DNA of 64,000 bases from Gammaproteobacteria bacterium (GTDB lineage: Bacteria > Pseudomonadota > Gammaproteobacteria > Steroidobacterales > Steroidobacteraceae). How positions within the stretch are numbered: position 1 is the first letter of the stretch; each line of letters begins with the position of its first letter. Below, piece by piece: positions 1 to 7,573 of the stretch. The notes under the pieces were generated by a model that had not been told where the DNA came from, did not search any database, and saw only the letters and a list, made by a program, of their open reading frames with translations. Where the stretch lies: assembly GCA_025355645.1 (NCBI GenBank), contig JANXZG010000072.1, positions 1 through 64,000 on the forward strand. The letters run 5' to 3'. The position numbers and the translations under genes are program-made.

Positions 1-870
1 CTCGGCGTAGCCGTAGTGCACGGTGTGCGGGGTCATCAAGCCAATGCCGCTGTGGCGATGCACGGTATTGTACCAACGGAAGAACACTTGGCAGTGCGCC
101 CGAGCATCCTCGATCGATCCGAAGCGCGCCGGGAAGTCCGGGCGGTACTTCAGCGTTTTGAACTGCGCTTCAGAGTACGGATTGTCATCCGAGACATGGG
201 GCCGGCTGTGCGTTTTGCTGATATCAAGATCGACGAGCAACGCGGCGACGGGTTTGGAGCGCATGCTGCTGCCGCGATCAGCGTGCAAGGTCAGCGTGCC
301 GGGGACAATCTGTTGTTTGTGAGCCGTGTCGGCAATGATCTGCTCGGCGAGCTCGGCCGATTCACGCGCTGCGATCATCCAGCCGACAACGTAGCGGCTG
401 AAGATATCCAGGATCACGTACAGGTGGAAGCAGGTCCATTTCGCCGGTCCCTTGAGCTTGGTTATATCCCACGACCAGACCTCATTGGGCCGGATCGCGA
501 GCAGCTCCGGTTTCGCGTAGGCGGTGTGCACGCGTTGCTTGCGTCTCTCGCCGTCCAGACCTTCCCCGGCCAGCAACCGATACATCGTGCGAATGGAGCC
601 GTGATAACGGCCTTCATCGAGCAAGATCGCATACACCGCGCTCGGCGCCAGGTCAGCGAAGCGCTCGCTGTTGAGCAGCAACAGCAAAGCGCTGCGTTCA
701 GCTACGCTGAAGGCCAGTGGCGGCCTTGGCCGGCGTTTGCGCGGCAACGTACAGCAATCGCGGTGCGTCCACCGTGCGCGCGCCCGATATACCCCAGAGC
801 GGTTGATCGACAACGCCACGCAAGCGGCAGCGATGCCGATCCGAGGCTGAAGATCGGCAAACACGGTCAT
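1..870 (-). CDS. IS3-family transposase OrfB (DDE integrase core), partial
   Basis: This frame is read from the reverse complement: 290 codons from ATG at 870 to the window edge, with no stop reached. It is the catalytic half of an IS3 transposase. The residues fitting a DDE triad are D135 (in WSWDITKL), D198 (in LHADRG) and E234 (in NPYSEAQFK), with the D-35-E spacing typical of the family. The RWYN and HSGIG motifs near the C-terminus also fit. The start codon overlaps the orfA stop as ATGA (867-870). An AGGAGG lies about ten bases upstream inside orfA, so coupled reinitiation is plausible. The -1 frame is also open back to a run of six A (complement of 926-931), so an OrfAB fusion by frameshifting is possible. 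The protein looks intact as far as it is visible. Confidence 0.9.
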   Translation of the reverse strand, partial: MTVFADLQPRIGIAAACVALSINRSGVYRARARWTHRDCCTLPRKRRPRPPLAFSVAERSALLLLLNSERFADLAPSAVYAILLDEGRYHGSIRTMYRLLAGEGLDGERRKQRVHTAYAKPELLAIRPNEVWSWDITKLKGPAKWTCFHLYVILDIFSRYVVGWMIAARESAELAEQIIADTAHKQQIVPGTLTLHADRGSSMRSKPVAALLVDLDISKTHSRPHVSDDNPYSEAQFKTLKYRPDFPARFGSIEDARAHCQVFFRWYNTVHRHSGIGLMTPHTVHYGYAE

Positions 871-1349
871 TTGTCCAGCGCCTCCTGTTCCTCGGCCGTC
901 GGCAAGCCGAGCAAGATACACAGTGTTTTTTGGGCGTCGATGATCAGGTTCGCCCGCTCGAGCTGGCGCCGTAGTCGCACGATCTCGCGCGTCAATAGCG
1001 CATCGCGGTTGCGCTGCGCCACGGCCGGATTGGCTTTCGGTCCGCGTCGCGGCGTCACGAGTGCCGCTCGATCGTGTTTGCGCCAACCCGATAACATCGA
1101 GGAATACACGCGTTCCCGGCGCAGCACGGCGCCGCGCTCCGCAGCCGTTTTGCAGCGATCATACGCTTGCAAAATCCGGCGCTTCTCTGCGGGAGAGATC
1201 GTGCGTCGCCGCTTGATGGCGAGAACCTCGGGATTCGATGCTTCGGAGGAAAACCTCTGCGCTGCTTCTGACCGATTGATCGATGAATTGACGGACTCAG
1301 CGGCAGAATCGGAACTTCCGTTGACGGCTAATGAATGCATTGAGTTCAT
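867..1349 (-). CDS. IS3-family transposase OrfA (helix-turn-helix)
   Basis: This 160-residue protein is the DNA-binding subunit that recognises the element's ends. Residues about 46-95 are basic and resemble the IS3-type helix-turn-helix (KRRRTISPAEKRRIL onward). Residues about 121-142 are leucine-rich and could form the short coiled coil used for multimerisation with OrfB. The first 40 residues are Ser/Ala-rich and of unclear value. The ATG at 1349 lacks an obvious ribosome binding site, and a second ATG at 1340 is possible. The stop overlaps the orfB start by four bases. Confidence 0.88.
   Translation of the reverse strand: MNSMHSLAVNGSSDSAAESVNSSINRSEAAQRFSSEASNPEVLAIKRRRTISPAEKRRILQAYDRCKTAAERGAVLRRERVYSSMLSGWRKHDRAALVTPRRGPKANPAVAQRNRDALLTREIVRLRRQLERANLIIDAQKTLCILLGLPTAEEQEALDK
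926..931 (-). promoter_or_regulatory. Candidate -1 frameshift run (A6) in IS3 orfA
   Basis: On the coding strand this is six consecutive A followed by C, about 60 bases before the orfA stop. The -1 frame from here runs open into orfB. IS3 elements commonly use A-rich slippery runs to make OrfAB. Here an ATGA overlap offers a second route to OrfB, so use of the run is unproven. Confidence 0.4.
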
Positions 1350-1485
1350 GGGACAGTGTACCTGTATGCTCTTTAATTAGAGGGTTCCAGGTGTCTCAGG
1401 TCACATTGGCACAGTGGGGAGTGAACAAGGTGACTGGGGTGCTTTTCGGAGCCGCGTTACCATAAACTACGCAGGCAAAAGAGTT

Positions 1486-1508
1486 CCTCGGCTACCAAAT
1501 TGCCGAGG
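1486..1508. other. Hairpin with 7-bp perfect stem
   Basis: CCTCGGC at 1486-1492 and GCCGAGG at 1502-1508 form a perfect inverted repeat around a nine-base loop. No U-run follows on either strand, so it is not a convincing terminator. The surrounding 1404-1600 segment holds no gene that I recognise. Confidence 0.4.
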
Positions 1509-1601
1509 TCTATTCGGTTCAGATTGGTAACTACTTGTCGGAAGGGACGCCTTTATTTTTCTGATACTTAATTGAAGGCGGCGCCATGGAAAACAAGGGT
1601 T

Positions 1602-1770
1602 TTACCAAGATTGTGCCTGAGCTTCGAGGCCGTTCGGATACACGGCCAGATGATACGTCGCCAAGTGCGCGTAGTGGCGCACCACTCTCTCGGTCTCCCA
1701 CGCCGCGAGTTCTTGCAACACGACGAGCGGCGTCAGGTCACATGCCAACTCGCCCACGCTAACTCACCGG
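1602..1770 (-). pseudogene. Remnant of tyrosine recombinase (phage-type integrase) C-terminus
   Basis: Read from the reverse complement, the last 45 codons before TAA at 1604-1602 give TPLVVLQELAAW, then VVRHYAHLATYHLAVYP. This matches the C-terminal catalytic part of tyrosine integrases, including the nucleophilic Tyr in RHYAHLA. Immediately upstream, in a different frame, the bases encode WASWHV, the segment that should precede the T-P-L motif; the three or so residues normally between them are lost. No start codon or N-terminal domain is present. It is a decayed 3' fragment of an integrase, next to an IS3 element. Confidence 0.7.
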
Positions 1771-2820
1771 CATGATGATGACGGTGGAGGTACGGATTGC
1801 ATCAATAACTGCGCCTCCACGCGGATGGCCGATTGCCACGTAGAAGAGTTCCGTATGCGTGCGCTGCGGATTGGCGATGATCGGAACGGAAAGCGTCATG
1901 GCGTCCTCGCCTTCAGGCAATTGTTCGAGGGTCGGCAATCGGCCCCGATAGTCGGCACCAGATTTGGCTCCCGACGGTCTCGTCCACCAGGTAAAGCTGA
2001 CCGTGCCTGTCAATCCGCCGGTTCGTCGAACCCGTATCAAGGCCTGACGTTCGCCCGGCCGGACGACGTATCGCTCGCTACCGAGGCTGAGGTGCTGAAC
2101 GAGCGTTGAGGCTACTTTCGCAGGTGTTGGAGCGGGCGGTGCTACTCGGACGATCGGTGCTTCTCGCAGCGCTGAGGAAGCCGTGACGGACAGGAAAAAG
2201 GCGATTGCCGCTACGAGTTGCGATCGCCGAACCCACGTTGACCTGCGGCGTGATTGATCGCGTTTGGTGCAATACCATACCGGGCCGCGTCCCGACGGCG
2301 CGAGATCCGCCGCAATACTTGGGGCAGGAACGAACGGGACGAGCGAATGAACTCGCGACGACTTGAGTTCGCGCCCCAACTCCGCGAGGGCATCGCGATG
2401 TCTGCGGCCAAAGGCGATGACCTTCGCGATGTGCGTTCGGTAGCGCACCAGCCTGCGGTGCAATGCCTGAAGATCATAGCGCAGCGCCTGCAACTCTTCC
2501 GGCGCAACCATTTGAGCTGCCGGCGCTATCGGAGCTTTCGGCGCTACTGCCGCTACTGGCGCTATTGGCGCTATCGAAATGGCGTCAGCGCCCGCGGCCA
2601 CCTGGCGCGTTAGGGCGGGCCGCACGATCGCATAGCTGATCCTCCGATTTAACTCCGCGGAAATTTTGCCGCGCCGGTAATACTGGTCAGTGGTCGCGAG
2701 TACATCCCAGGTAAGGTCCGGCGTGGTAGCGCAAACGGCGCACAATTCCTCTATAAACGCGGACTCGACGGATTCACCGCGAACGAAGGAATCAAGCCGC
2801 TGCTCCAATTCAAAGTTCAT
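1759..2820 (-). CDS. Membrane protein with C-terminal Calx-beta-like domain
   Basis: I chose the ATG at 2820 (353 residues). The frame is open back to a TTG at 3018, but that extension is Cys/Arg-rich and unlike coding sequence. No clear ribosome binding site precedes 2820. From the N-terminus: a helical segment (1-75), an Ala/Pro tract with repeated AP and IAP units (about 80-106), a likely coiled coil (107-154), a basic stretch, one transmembrane helix (about 201-218) and a beta-rich domain (about 249-351). The last resembles Calx-beta: RVRRTGG, SGADYRG, then a strand pattern ending TVIIMP. With the helix placed so, the Calx-beta part would be periplasmic. The function is unknown; Calx-beta domains often serve in adhesion or calcium binding. 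Confidence 0.6.
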   Translation of the reverse strand: MNFELEQRLDSFVRGESVESAFIEELCAVCATTPDLTWDVLATTDQYYRRGKISAELNRRISYAIVRPALTRQVAAGADAISIAPIAPVAAVAPKAPIAPAAQMVAPEELQALRYDLQALHRRLVRYRTHIAKVIAFGRRHRDALAELGRELKSSRVHSLVPFVPAPSIAADLAPSGRGPVWYCTKRDQSRRRSTWVRRSQLVAAIAFFLSVTASSALREAPIVRVAPPAPTPAKVASTLVQHLSLGSERYVVRPGERQALIRVRRTGGLTGTVSFTWWTRPSGAKSGADYRGRLPTLEQLPEGEDAMTLSVPIIANPQRTHTELFYVAIGHPRGGAVIDAIRTSTVIIMPVS

Positions 2821-3018
2821 AAGGAAGGCGCTTTGGTTCCGTTGGGCCAATTGTGCGGAGCTGGCCCCCTTGATGTGACGCTTTACCCGATACGGATGCT
2901 GGCATATGCCGCAAAAGTTTGTCGGTGCGACGCAGTACACAGCCGCCGGGCGGCGGTCGTCAAGCAGGGCCCAAGTAACCGATCTCGCCAGCCACGCGTA
3001 ATTCCGGGTGGCACTCAA

Positions 3019-3357
3019 GCCTGAATTATGACTCGTTGTCGAGAACTTAGCCAGTTTTTACATAATACAAAATCAAAGTGTTACGAATGTACTGTGATGT
3101 ATTTTCTAGAAAAAATACTCCGACCTATGCACCAATGCCATCAGTGCGCCGATTGCTTTTCTTCAATCAACCAGCGCGTCAAATCGCAGCAACCAAGCGC
3201 GGGAATCCGTACGCCTAAGAGCGGACGCTCCGGACTGGCAGGTCAGGGTCTACAAGCGATGCACATGCGTACAGGCGGACACACAGCACCCGCCGCCCTG
3301 AAACGGGCCAATGAACTGCGAGTCGCGCCCATGCCCCGTCCACTGCCGTACGCGGTC
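3019..3357. other. Intergenic region with AT-rich stretch
   Basis: No gene is recognised here. Bases about 3040-3120 are clearly more AT-rich than their neighbours. They lie upstream of the Calx-beta gene on the minus strand, so they may hold its promoter, but no -35/-10 pair stands out. Confidence 0.3.
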
Positions 3358-3819
3358 TTATTGCTTGTCGAAGACCAACGTATCGTCGTACGTTTTGCCG
3401 TCGGCGTGAGTGCCCTTATTGTGAACAGTGAGCGTCTTGCCGTCTGCCGCCACGACGCGGTGCACAGTTCCAACCACTTTGCCGCCCTTCGTGAGCGTGA
3501 AGTCGCTAGTGTGAGCGTTAATTGCCTTGCCGGTGCCGCTGTCGGCGTCGGGATTTCCGGTGATCGGATGGTCCTTGCCGTCGTACGCGAGGGTCACGTG
3601 CATCGACGTTTCTTTGCCGTCGGCGCCGACCATCTTCTGATCGAGCGTCGTGCCATCGGCGCTCTCGGTGTACGCTCGCGTCGCGCTCATCGGCGCCGTG
3701 CCACTGAACTTTGACTTTGCGACATTGAGGTTCCAGGTCCCGTCGACGGCATCGGCCGCAAACGCGGTGCTGCCGAAAAACAGCGTGCTGAGCAGTGCGA
3801 TCGCTACAATTCTTACCAT
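3358..3819 (-). CDS. Small secreted protein of unknown function
   Basis: This 153-residue protein has a clear signal peptide (MVRIVAIALLSTLFFGSTAFA, predicted cleavage after AFA). The mature part begins DGTWNLNVAKSKF, a start seen in a widespread family of small exported beta-rich proteins from Proteobacteria and Acidobacteria. The rest is rich in Thr, Gly, Asp and Lys with alternating strand-like patterns (TSDFTLTKGGKVVGTVHRVV), suggesting a small barrel or sandwich. GGAGAAGG lies just before the ATG. It appears monocistronic. The function is unknown. Confidence 0.75.
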   Translation of the reverse strand: MVRIVAIALLSTLFFGSTAFAADAVDGTWNLNVAKSKFSGTAPMSATRAYTESADGTTLDQKMVGADGKETSMHVTLAYDGKDHPITGNPDADSGTGKAINAHTSDFTLTKGGKVVGTVHRVVAADGKTLTVHNKGTHADGKTYDDTLVFDKQ

Positions 3820-4514
3820 AGCCCTTCTCCCATAGGTGTCTTGCTTTTAGTCGTCAACGCGGGCCGGCTAGTCCGGAAGCGCATCCAAGAATATGCGCGT
3901 TCAGCCTAACGGACGCAAGCACTGGATCGCATGCGCTGGTTAGCACGCGAGCGGCCGGGACACGCGCTCCGCATGAACGCGATATGGACCGCCGCGCACC
4001 GTTCGCGTCGTTGACGGCGTAACAGTGGTATAAACGCTGGCGCTGCTGTGTCGGCGTACTCGGAAGTCGCTAATAACGAAAGCGCGACGTATGCCGAAAT
4101 GCATGTTATCCAGAGACCTGGCTAGCGTTTCACGGAAATCGCGTATGTCGCAGCTGCCGGCAAAGCAACTCGGGCGGGCAATTTGGCCTTCCTCTACAAG
4201 CCCGATGGCAACCTTCTAGGCTCATACCTCATTTCCACCGGCCCCCGAGCCTAACTCCAACTGGCTCACAAGCTTCAAGTCTATGCACTTCGAAAGCCCC
4301 GCGAAAAACGTCCGCCCGTGGCCCGCCAGCCTGGGCTGAACCAAGAATTCACCTTCATCGATCAAATCCCGATCGCCGACGGGGCAGATCAACAAGTTAG
4401 CCAAAATCGACATTGCATTTTCTTGCGTTCCGCTGCCTTGCGTGTAATCCTAATCGGCATAAAAACGGAGGGAAATAAGGTGCTCACACCCATTTTCCAC
4501 CGATTGGGGGAGCA
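3820..4514. other. Intergenic region without recognisable gene
   Basis: Nearly 700 bases separate two outward-facing genes. A short plus-strand frame around 4165-4253 (reading NLAFLYKPDGNLLGSYLIS, then stop) looks protein-like but has no start or ribosome site of its own and may be a gene remnant. Promoters for both flanking genes should lie here, but none could be assigned. Confidence 0.3.
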
Positions 4515-5750
4515 ATGAAAAATATCATCCGTTCTCGGAATTTCTTTATTGGCGCTGGTTTCGCCGTGGCGCTTGGCGCGCTCGCGTTCGGACAGTTTAT
4601 AATTGCCCGAAAGGCGCTTGCATTAAGCAGCATGGCTCCTAGATTCGAAGTGAACCCATTTTGGCCGAAGCCGTTGCCCAATCATTGGATCATGGGCATG
4701 GCGATCGGCGTCTGGGTCGATAACAACGACCACATCTGGATGGTGCACCGCGCTAATACCGTCGACCGTACGGAAAGCCAGCTGCAGCACGGCTTGGGCG
4801 AATGCTGTCAGGCGGCGCCACCGGTGCTGGAGTTCGACGAGGAAGGCAATGTGCTCCATGCCTGGGGCGGCCCGGGCAAGGGTTATGACTGGCCGGAATC
4901 GAATCACGGCATCTTTGTCGACTCAAAGGGCAATGTCTGGATTGGCGGCAATGGCGGGCCGGACTCCCAGATCCTGAAATTCACCCAGGACGGCAAGTTC
5001 CTGATGCAGTACGGCAAGTCGGGAGCGCGCCGGAAGGCGGGTGCGGTCGCTGACGCCAACGTGGAAGCGTCGGAGAAGGATTTTGCCGCCGATTCCAACG
5101 ATCCCAACAATTTCGGCCGTGTCGCTAAAATATTCGTCGATGCCAAGGAAAACGAAGCTTACATCGCCGACGGCTACTTGAACCATCGCGTCGCGGTGAT
5201 CGATGCCGATACGGGCAAGATGAAACGCTGGTGGGGCGCCTACGGCAACAAGCCGGACGACAGTCCGCTCGGCCCTTACGATCCGGCCGCGCCGCATGCG
5301 CAGCAATTCGGCAATCCGGTGCACTGCGCCGACATGTCGGTCGACCGACTGATCTATGTCTGCGATCGTGTCAACGACCGGCTGCAGGTCTTCACGGCTG
5401 ACGGCAAATTCGTGAAGGAGGCCTATTACAAGACCGCGACGAAGGCCGACGGCTCGGTGTGGGACATTGCCTTCTCCAAGGATCCTCAGCAGCAATGGAT
5501 GTTCATGACGGATGGCGTGAACGAGCAAGTGGTTGTCTGGGACCGTCATACGCTGATGCCGGTGACAACGTTTGGCGACGGTGGCCGTTATGCCGGCGAA
5601 TTCCATGGCGTACACTCGATCGCCATCGACTCGAAAGGCAACCTCTTCACCACGGAAACTTATGAAGGTCGGCGCATCCAGAAATTTATGTACAAGGGAA
5701 TGGCGCCGGTGACGAAGCTAGATCAGGGAGTGCCGTGGCCTAAGTCCTGA
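4515..5750 (+). CDS. Exported NHL-repeat beta-propeller protein
   Basis: This 411-residue protein has an N-terminal hydrophobic segment (about residues 10-36) that could be a signal peptide or anchor. The remainder is a set of NHL-type blades, visible as repeated units such as GIFVDSKGNVWIGGNG, ILKFTQDGKFLMQYG, LQVFTADGKFVKEAYY and SIAIDSKGNLFTTE, consistent with a six-bladed propeller. Such proteins occur near oxidoreductases and peptidyl-alpha-hydroxyglycine lyase relatives, but no catalytic signature could be assigned. GGGGGAG is correctly spaced before the ATG. The next gene starts 23 bases downstream on the same strand, so the two are probably cotranscribed. Confidence 0.8.
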   Translation: MKNIIRSRNFFIGAGFAVALGALAFGQFIIARKALALSSMAPRFEVNPFWPKPLPNHWIMGMAIGVWVDNNDHIWMVHRANTVDRTESQLQHGLGECCQAAPPVLEFDEEGNVLHAWGGPGKGYDWPESNHGIFVDSKGNVWIGGNGGPDSQILKFTQDGKFLMQYGKSGARRKAGAVADANVEASEKDFAADSNDPNNFGRVAKIFVDAKENEAYIADGYLNHRVAVIDADTGKMKRWWGAYGNKPDDSPLGPYDPAAPHAQQFGNPVHCADMSVDRLIYVCDRVNDRLQVFTADGKFVKEAYYKTATKADGSVWDIAFSKDPQQQWMFMTDGVNEQVVVWDRHTLMPVTTFGDGGRYAGEFHGVHSIAIDSKGNLFTTETYEGRRIQKFMYKGMAPVTKLDQGVPWPKS

Positions 5751-5773
5751 CGGGTTCGACGCCTAGATTTTTC

Positions 5774-7114
5774 ATGTTGAGTAAGCTCATGCGCTGCCGG
5801 TTTGCTTTGCCGGTTGCGGCGCTGAGCTTTTTTGCATCGCACGCCTTCGCGCACAACATTCCCGTCGGCGCAACGGTGCAAATGTTTGTCAAGCCGCAAG
5901 GCCACTCCCTGCGGGTGTTGGTGCGGGTGCCGCTGACGACCTATGTCGACGCCGAGTATCCGCGACGCGCCGGCGACTTTGTCGATCTCGCCAAGGTCGA
6001 CCCTTCGCTGCGCGCCGCCGCGTCCGTGATACTGCTGGAAGCCCTTACGATGTATGAGGGTGATCGGCAGCTTCCCAATCCGCAAATTGTCGCGGCGCGG
6101 ATGTCCCTGGATTCGGACAACTCCTTCGCCGGCTACGATAAGGCGCTGTCCCATGTCCTAGGTGCACCGCTGCCGCCAGAGACCAACATGTTCTGGGAGC
6201 AGGGCAAGCTCGATGTTTTATTCGAATATCCCATACGGACTGAGAAGTCCTATATTTCTATGCGCGCCGCCTTTGACCGCTTGGCGCTGCACGAAGTCAC
6301 CACGGTTCAAGTTCTGCAACCGGATGGTGTTTCGCGCGTCTACGAGTTGCAAGGCGATGCCGGATTGGTGAGGCTGGATCCCAATTGGTACCATGCCGCA
6401 GCGCTCTTCGTGGCCGCCGGGTTCCACCACATTCTGGAAGGCACCGATCATTTGTTGTTTTTGTTTTGCCTGATCATACCGTTCCGGCGCATCGGTCCGC
6501 TGATCCCCATCGTTACGGCTTTCACGGTCGCCCATTCGATCACTCTGATCGCCTCGGGCTATGGATTTGCGCCCGATGTGCTGTGGTTCGCGCCGCTGGT
6601 CGAAGTTCTTATTGCGATGTCGATCGTTTATATGGCGCTGGAGAATATAATAGTCGAGCAACCCGCCCGGCGTTGGATCATTTCGTTCTTCTTCGGCCTG
6701 GTACATGGCTTCGGCTTTTCTTTCGTCCTGCGCAACACCTTGCAGTTCGCCGGCTCGCATGTGCTGACGTCGCTGCTGTCCTTCAATGTCGGCGTGGAGA
6801 TCGGGCAATTGGTCGTACTGGCACTGTTCGTGCCCGCCCTGAACTTATTGTTCCGTTACGTCGTCGCCCAGAGGCTGGGCACCATCATCCTGTCAGCCGT
6901 GGTCGCTCATCAGGCCTGGCATTGGATGGAAGACCGGTACGACACCCTGAAACAATTTCCCTGGCCGGCTATCACCGAGGGCGGGCTGGTAATCGCATTA
7001 CGCTGGCTGATTGTGCTGGTGGCGCTGGCGGCCGTGATCTGGGTGGTGTCCGTGGCAACGCGGCGCCGGGAGCACCCCGGGGTACGCAAGACGACGGGTT
7101 CGCTGGTGGAATAG
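5774..7114 (+). CDS. HupE/UreJ-like integral membrane protein
   Basis: This 446-residue protein has a signal peptide ending AFA, an exported domain of about 180 residues, and then six to seven transmembrane helices. The membrane part carries the family signature: FHHILEGTDHLLFL near residue 216, FTVAHSITL, and FFGLVHGFGFSFVLR. These conserved His and Asp residues recall the metal-binding motifs of HupE/UreJ proteins, some of which are linked to nickel or cobalt uptake. The large periplasmic domain places it in the HupE_UreJ_2-type group, whose substrate is unknown. It follows the NHL-propeller gene by 23 bases, so the propeller may work with this membrane protein (inference from gene order). 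Confidence 0.8.
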   Translation: MLSKLMRCRFALPVAALSFFASHAFAHNIPVGATVQMFVKPQGHSLRVLVRVPLTTYVDAEYPRRAGDFVDLAKVDPSLRAAASVILLEALTMYEGDRQLPNPQIVAARMSLDSDNSFAGYDKALSHVLGAPLPPETNMFWEQGKLDVLFEYPIRTEKSYISMRAAFDRLALHEVTTVQVLQPDGVSRVYELQGDAGLVRLDPNWYHAAALFVAAGFHHILEGTDHLLFLFCLIIPFRRIGPLIPIVTAFTVAHSITLIASGYGFAPDVLWFAPLVEVLIAMSIVYMALENIIVEQPARRWIISFFFGLVHGFGFSFVLRNTLQFAGSHVLTSLLSFNVGVEIGQLVVLALFVPALNLLFRYVVAQRLGTIILSAVVAHQAWHWMEDRYDTLKQFPWPAITEGGLVIALRWLIVLVALAAVIWVVSVATRRREHPGVRKTTGSLVE

Positions 7115-7573
7115 TCTGCAGCCTTATTCTGCCCGAAAAGTGAGTAACTCCTCAAAATGTGGGCATAAGCGAAGAGCGGCGCTGTACCGGGTCGCAATCA
7201 ATGTTTCAGCGGCGCTGGGGCGCAGACCGGGCCGAGATATTTATTCCGACGGCGATTGTTAAGTCTTTGTTGCTGATTCAAACGGCCGTCTGAATATATG
7301 CCCGCGGCGGATTGGGGACCAGGAGCCGACCGAATTCCATTGAAGGGTGGCGCCGCTCGAGCGCTCAGGTGCCCCTGTCTCTTTGCATCCCCACATACCA
7401 GAGGTGAAGTTCTTACCTTTTAAATTCTGCAGCTCAGCCCAGATATACGTGATATGTACGGCGCGCGAGGATTCGGATGCTCGATGGCGCCTAAACATTG
7501 CGATGGTAATTGGCCGAATAGTGAGTCAAAGGCTATGATAGCGGCCCTTCATGGCAGAGACTGGAGAGCCGCG
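7115..7573. other. Intergenic region
   Basis: No gene is assigned. A minus-strand open frame (7259-7498) exists but shows no recognisable domain or ribosome site. The plus-strand frame of the peptidase is open back to 7454 but looks non-coding before 7574. Confidence 0.3.

Larger units (their letters stand above)
1..1403 (-). mobile_element. IS3-family insertion sequence, cut by the left edge
   Basis: Two consecutive minus-strand frames have the orfA/orfB layout of IS3-family elements. The distal end of orfB and the left inverted repeat lie outside the window. The right end is not fixed. Upstream of orfA, IS3-like termini beginning TGA could start at 1403 or 1398 on the minus strand, but without the other end the repeat cannot be matched and no target duplication can be checked. 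A decayed integrase lies just to the right, so the element sits in an already disturbed locus. Confidence 0.8.

Noticed and set aside
16-1380. Long plus-strand open frame across the IS element
   Set aside because: It is antisense to orfA and orfB, whose products have clear transposase motifs; the plus-strand translation has none.
1391-1404. Possible right inverted repeat of the IS element
   Set aside because: Several TGA-type termini fit, and the left end is outside the window, so no repeat pair can be shown.
4923-5615. Minus-strand open frame of 230 codons
   Set aside because: Antisense to the NHL propeller gene with no domain or ribosome site; a by-product of GC-rich codon use.
7259-7498. 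Minus-strand open frame of 79 codons in the gap before the M13 peptidase
   Set aside because: No ribosome site, signal or domain; could be a remnant but cannot be supported.
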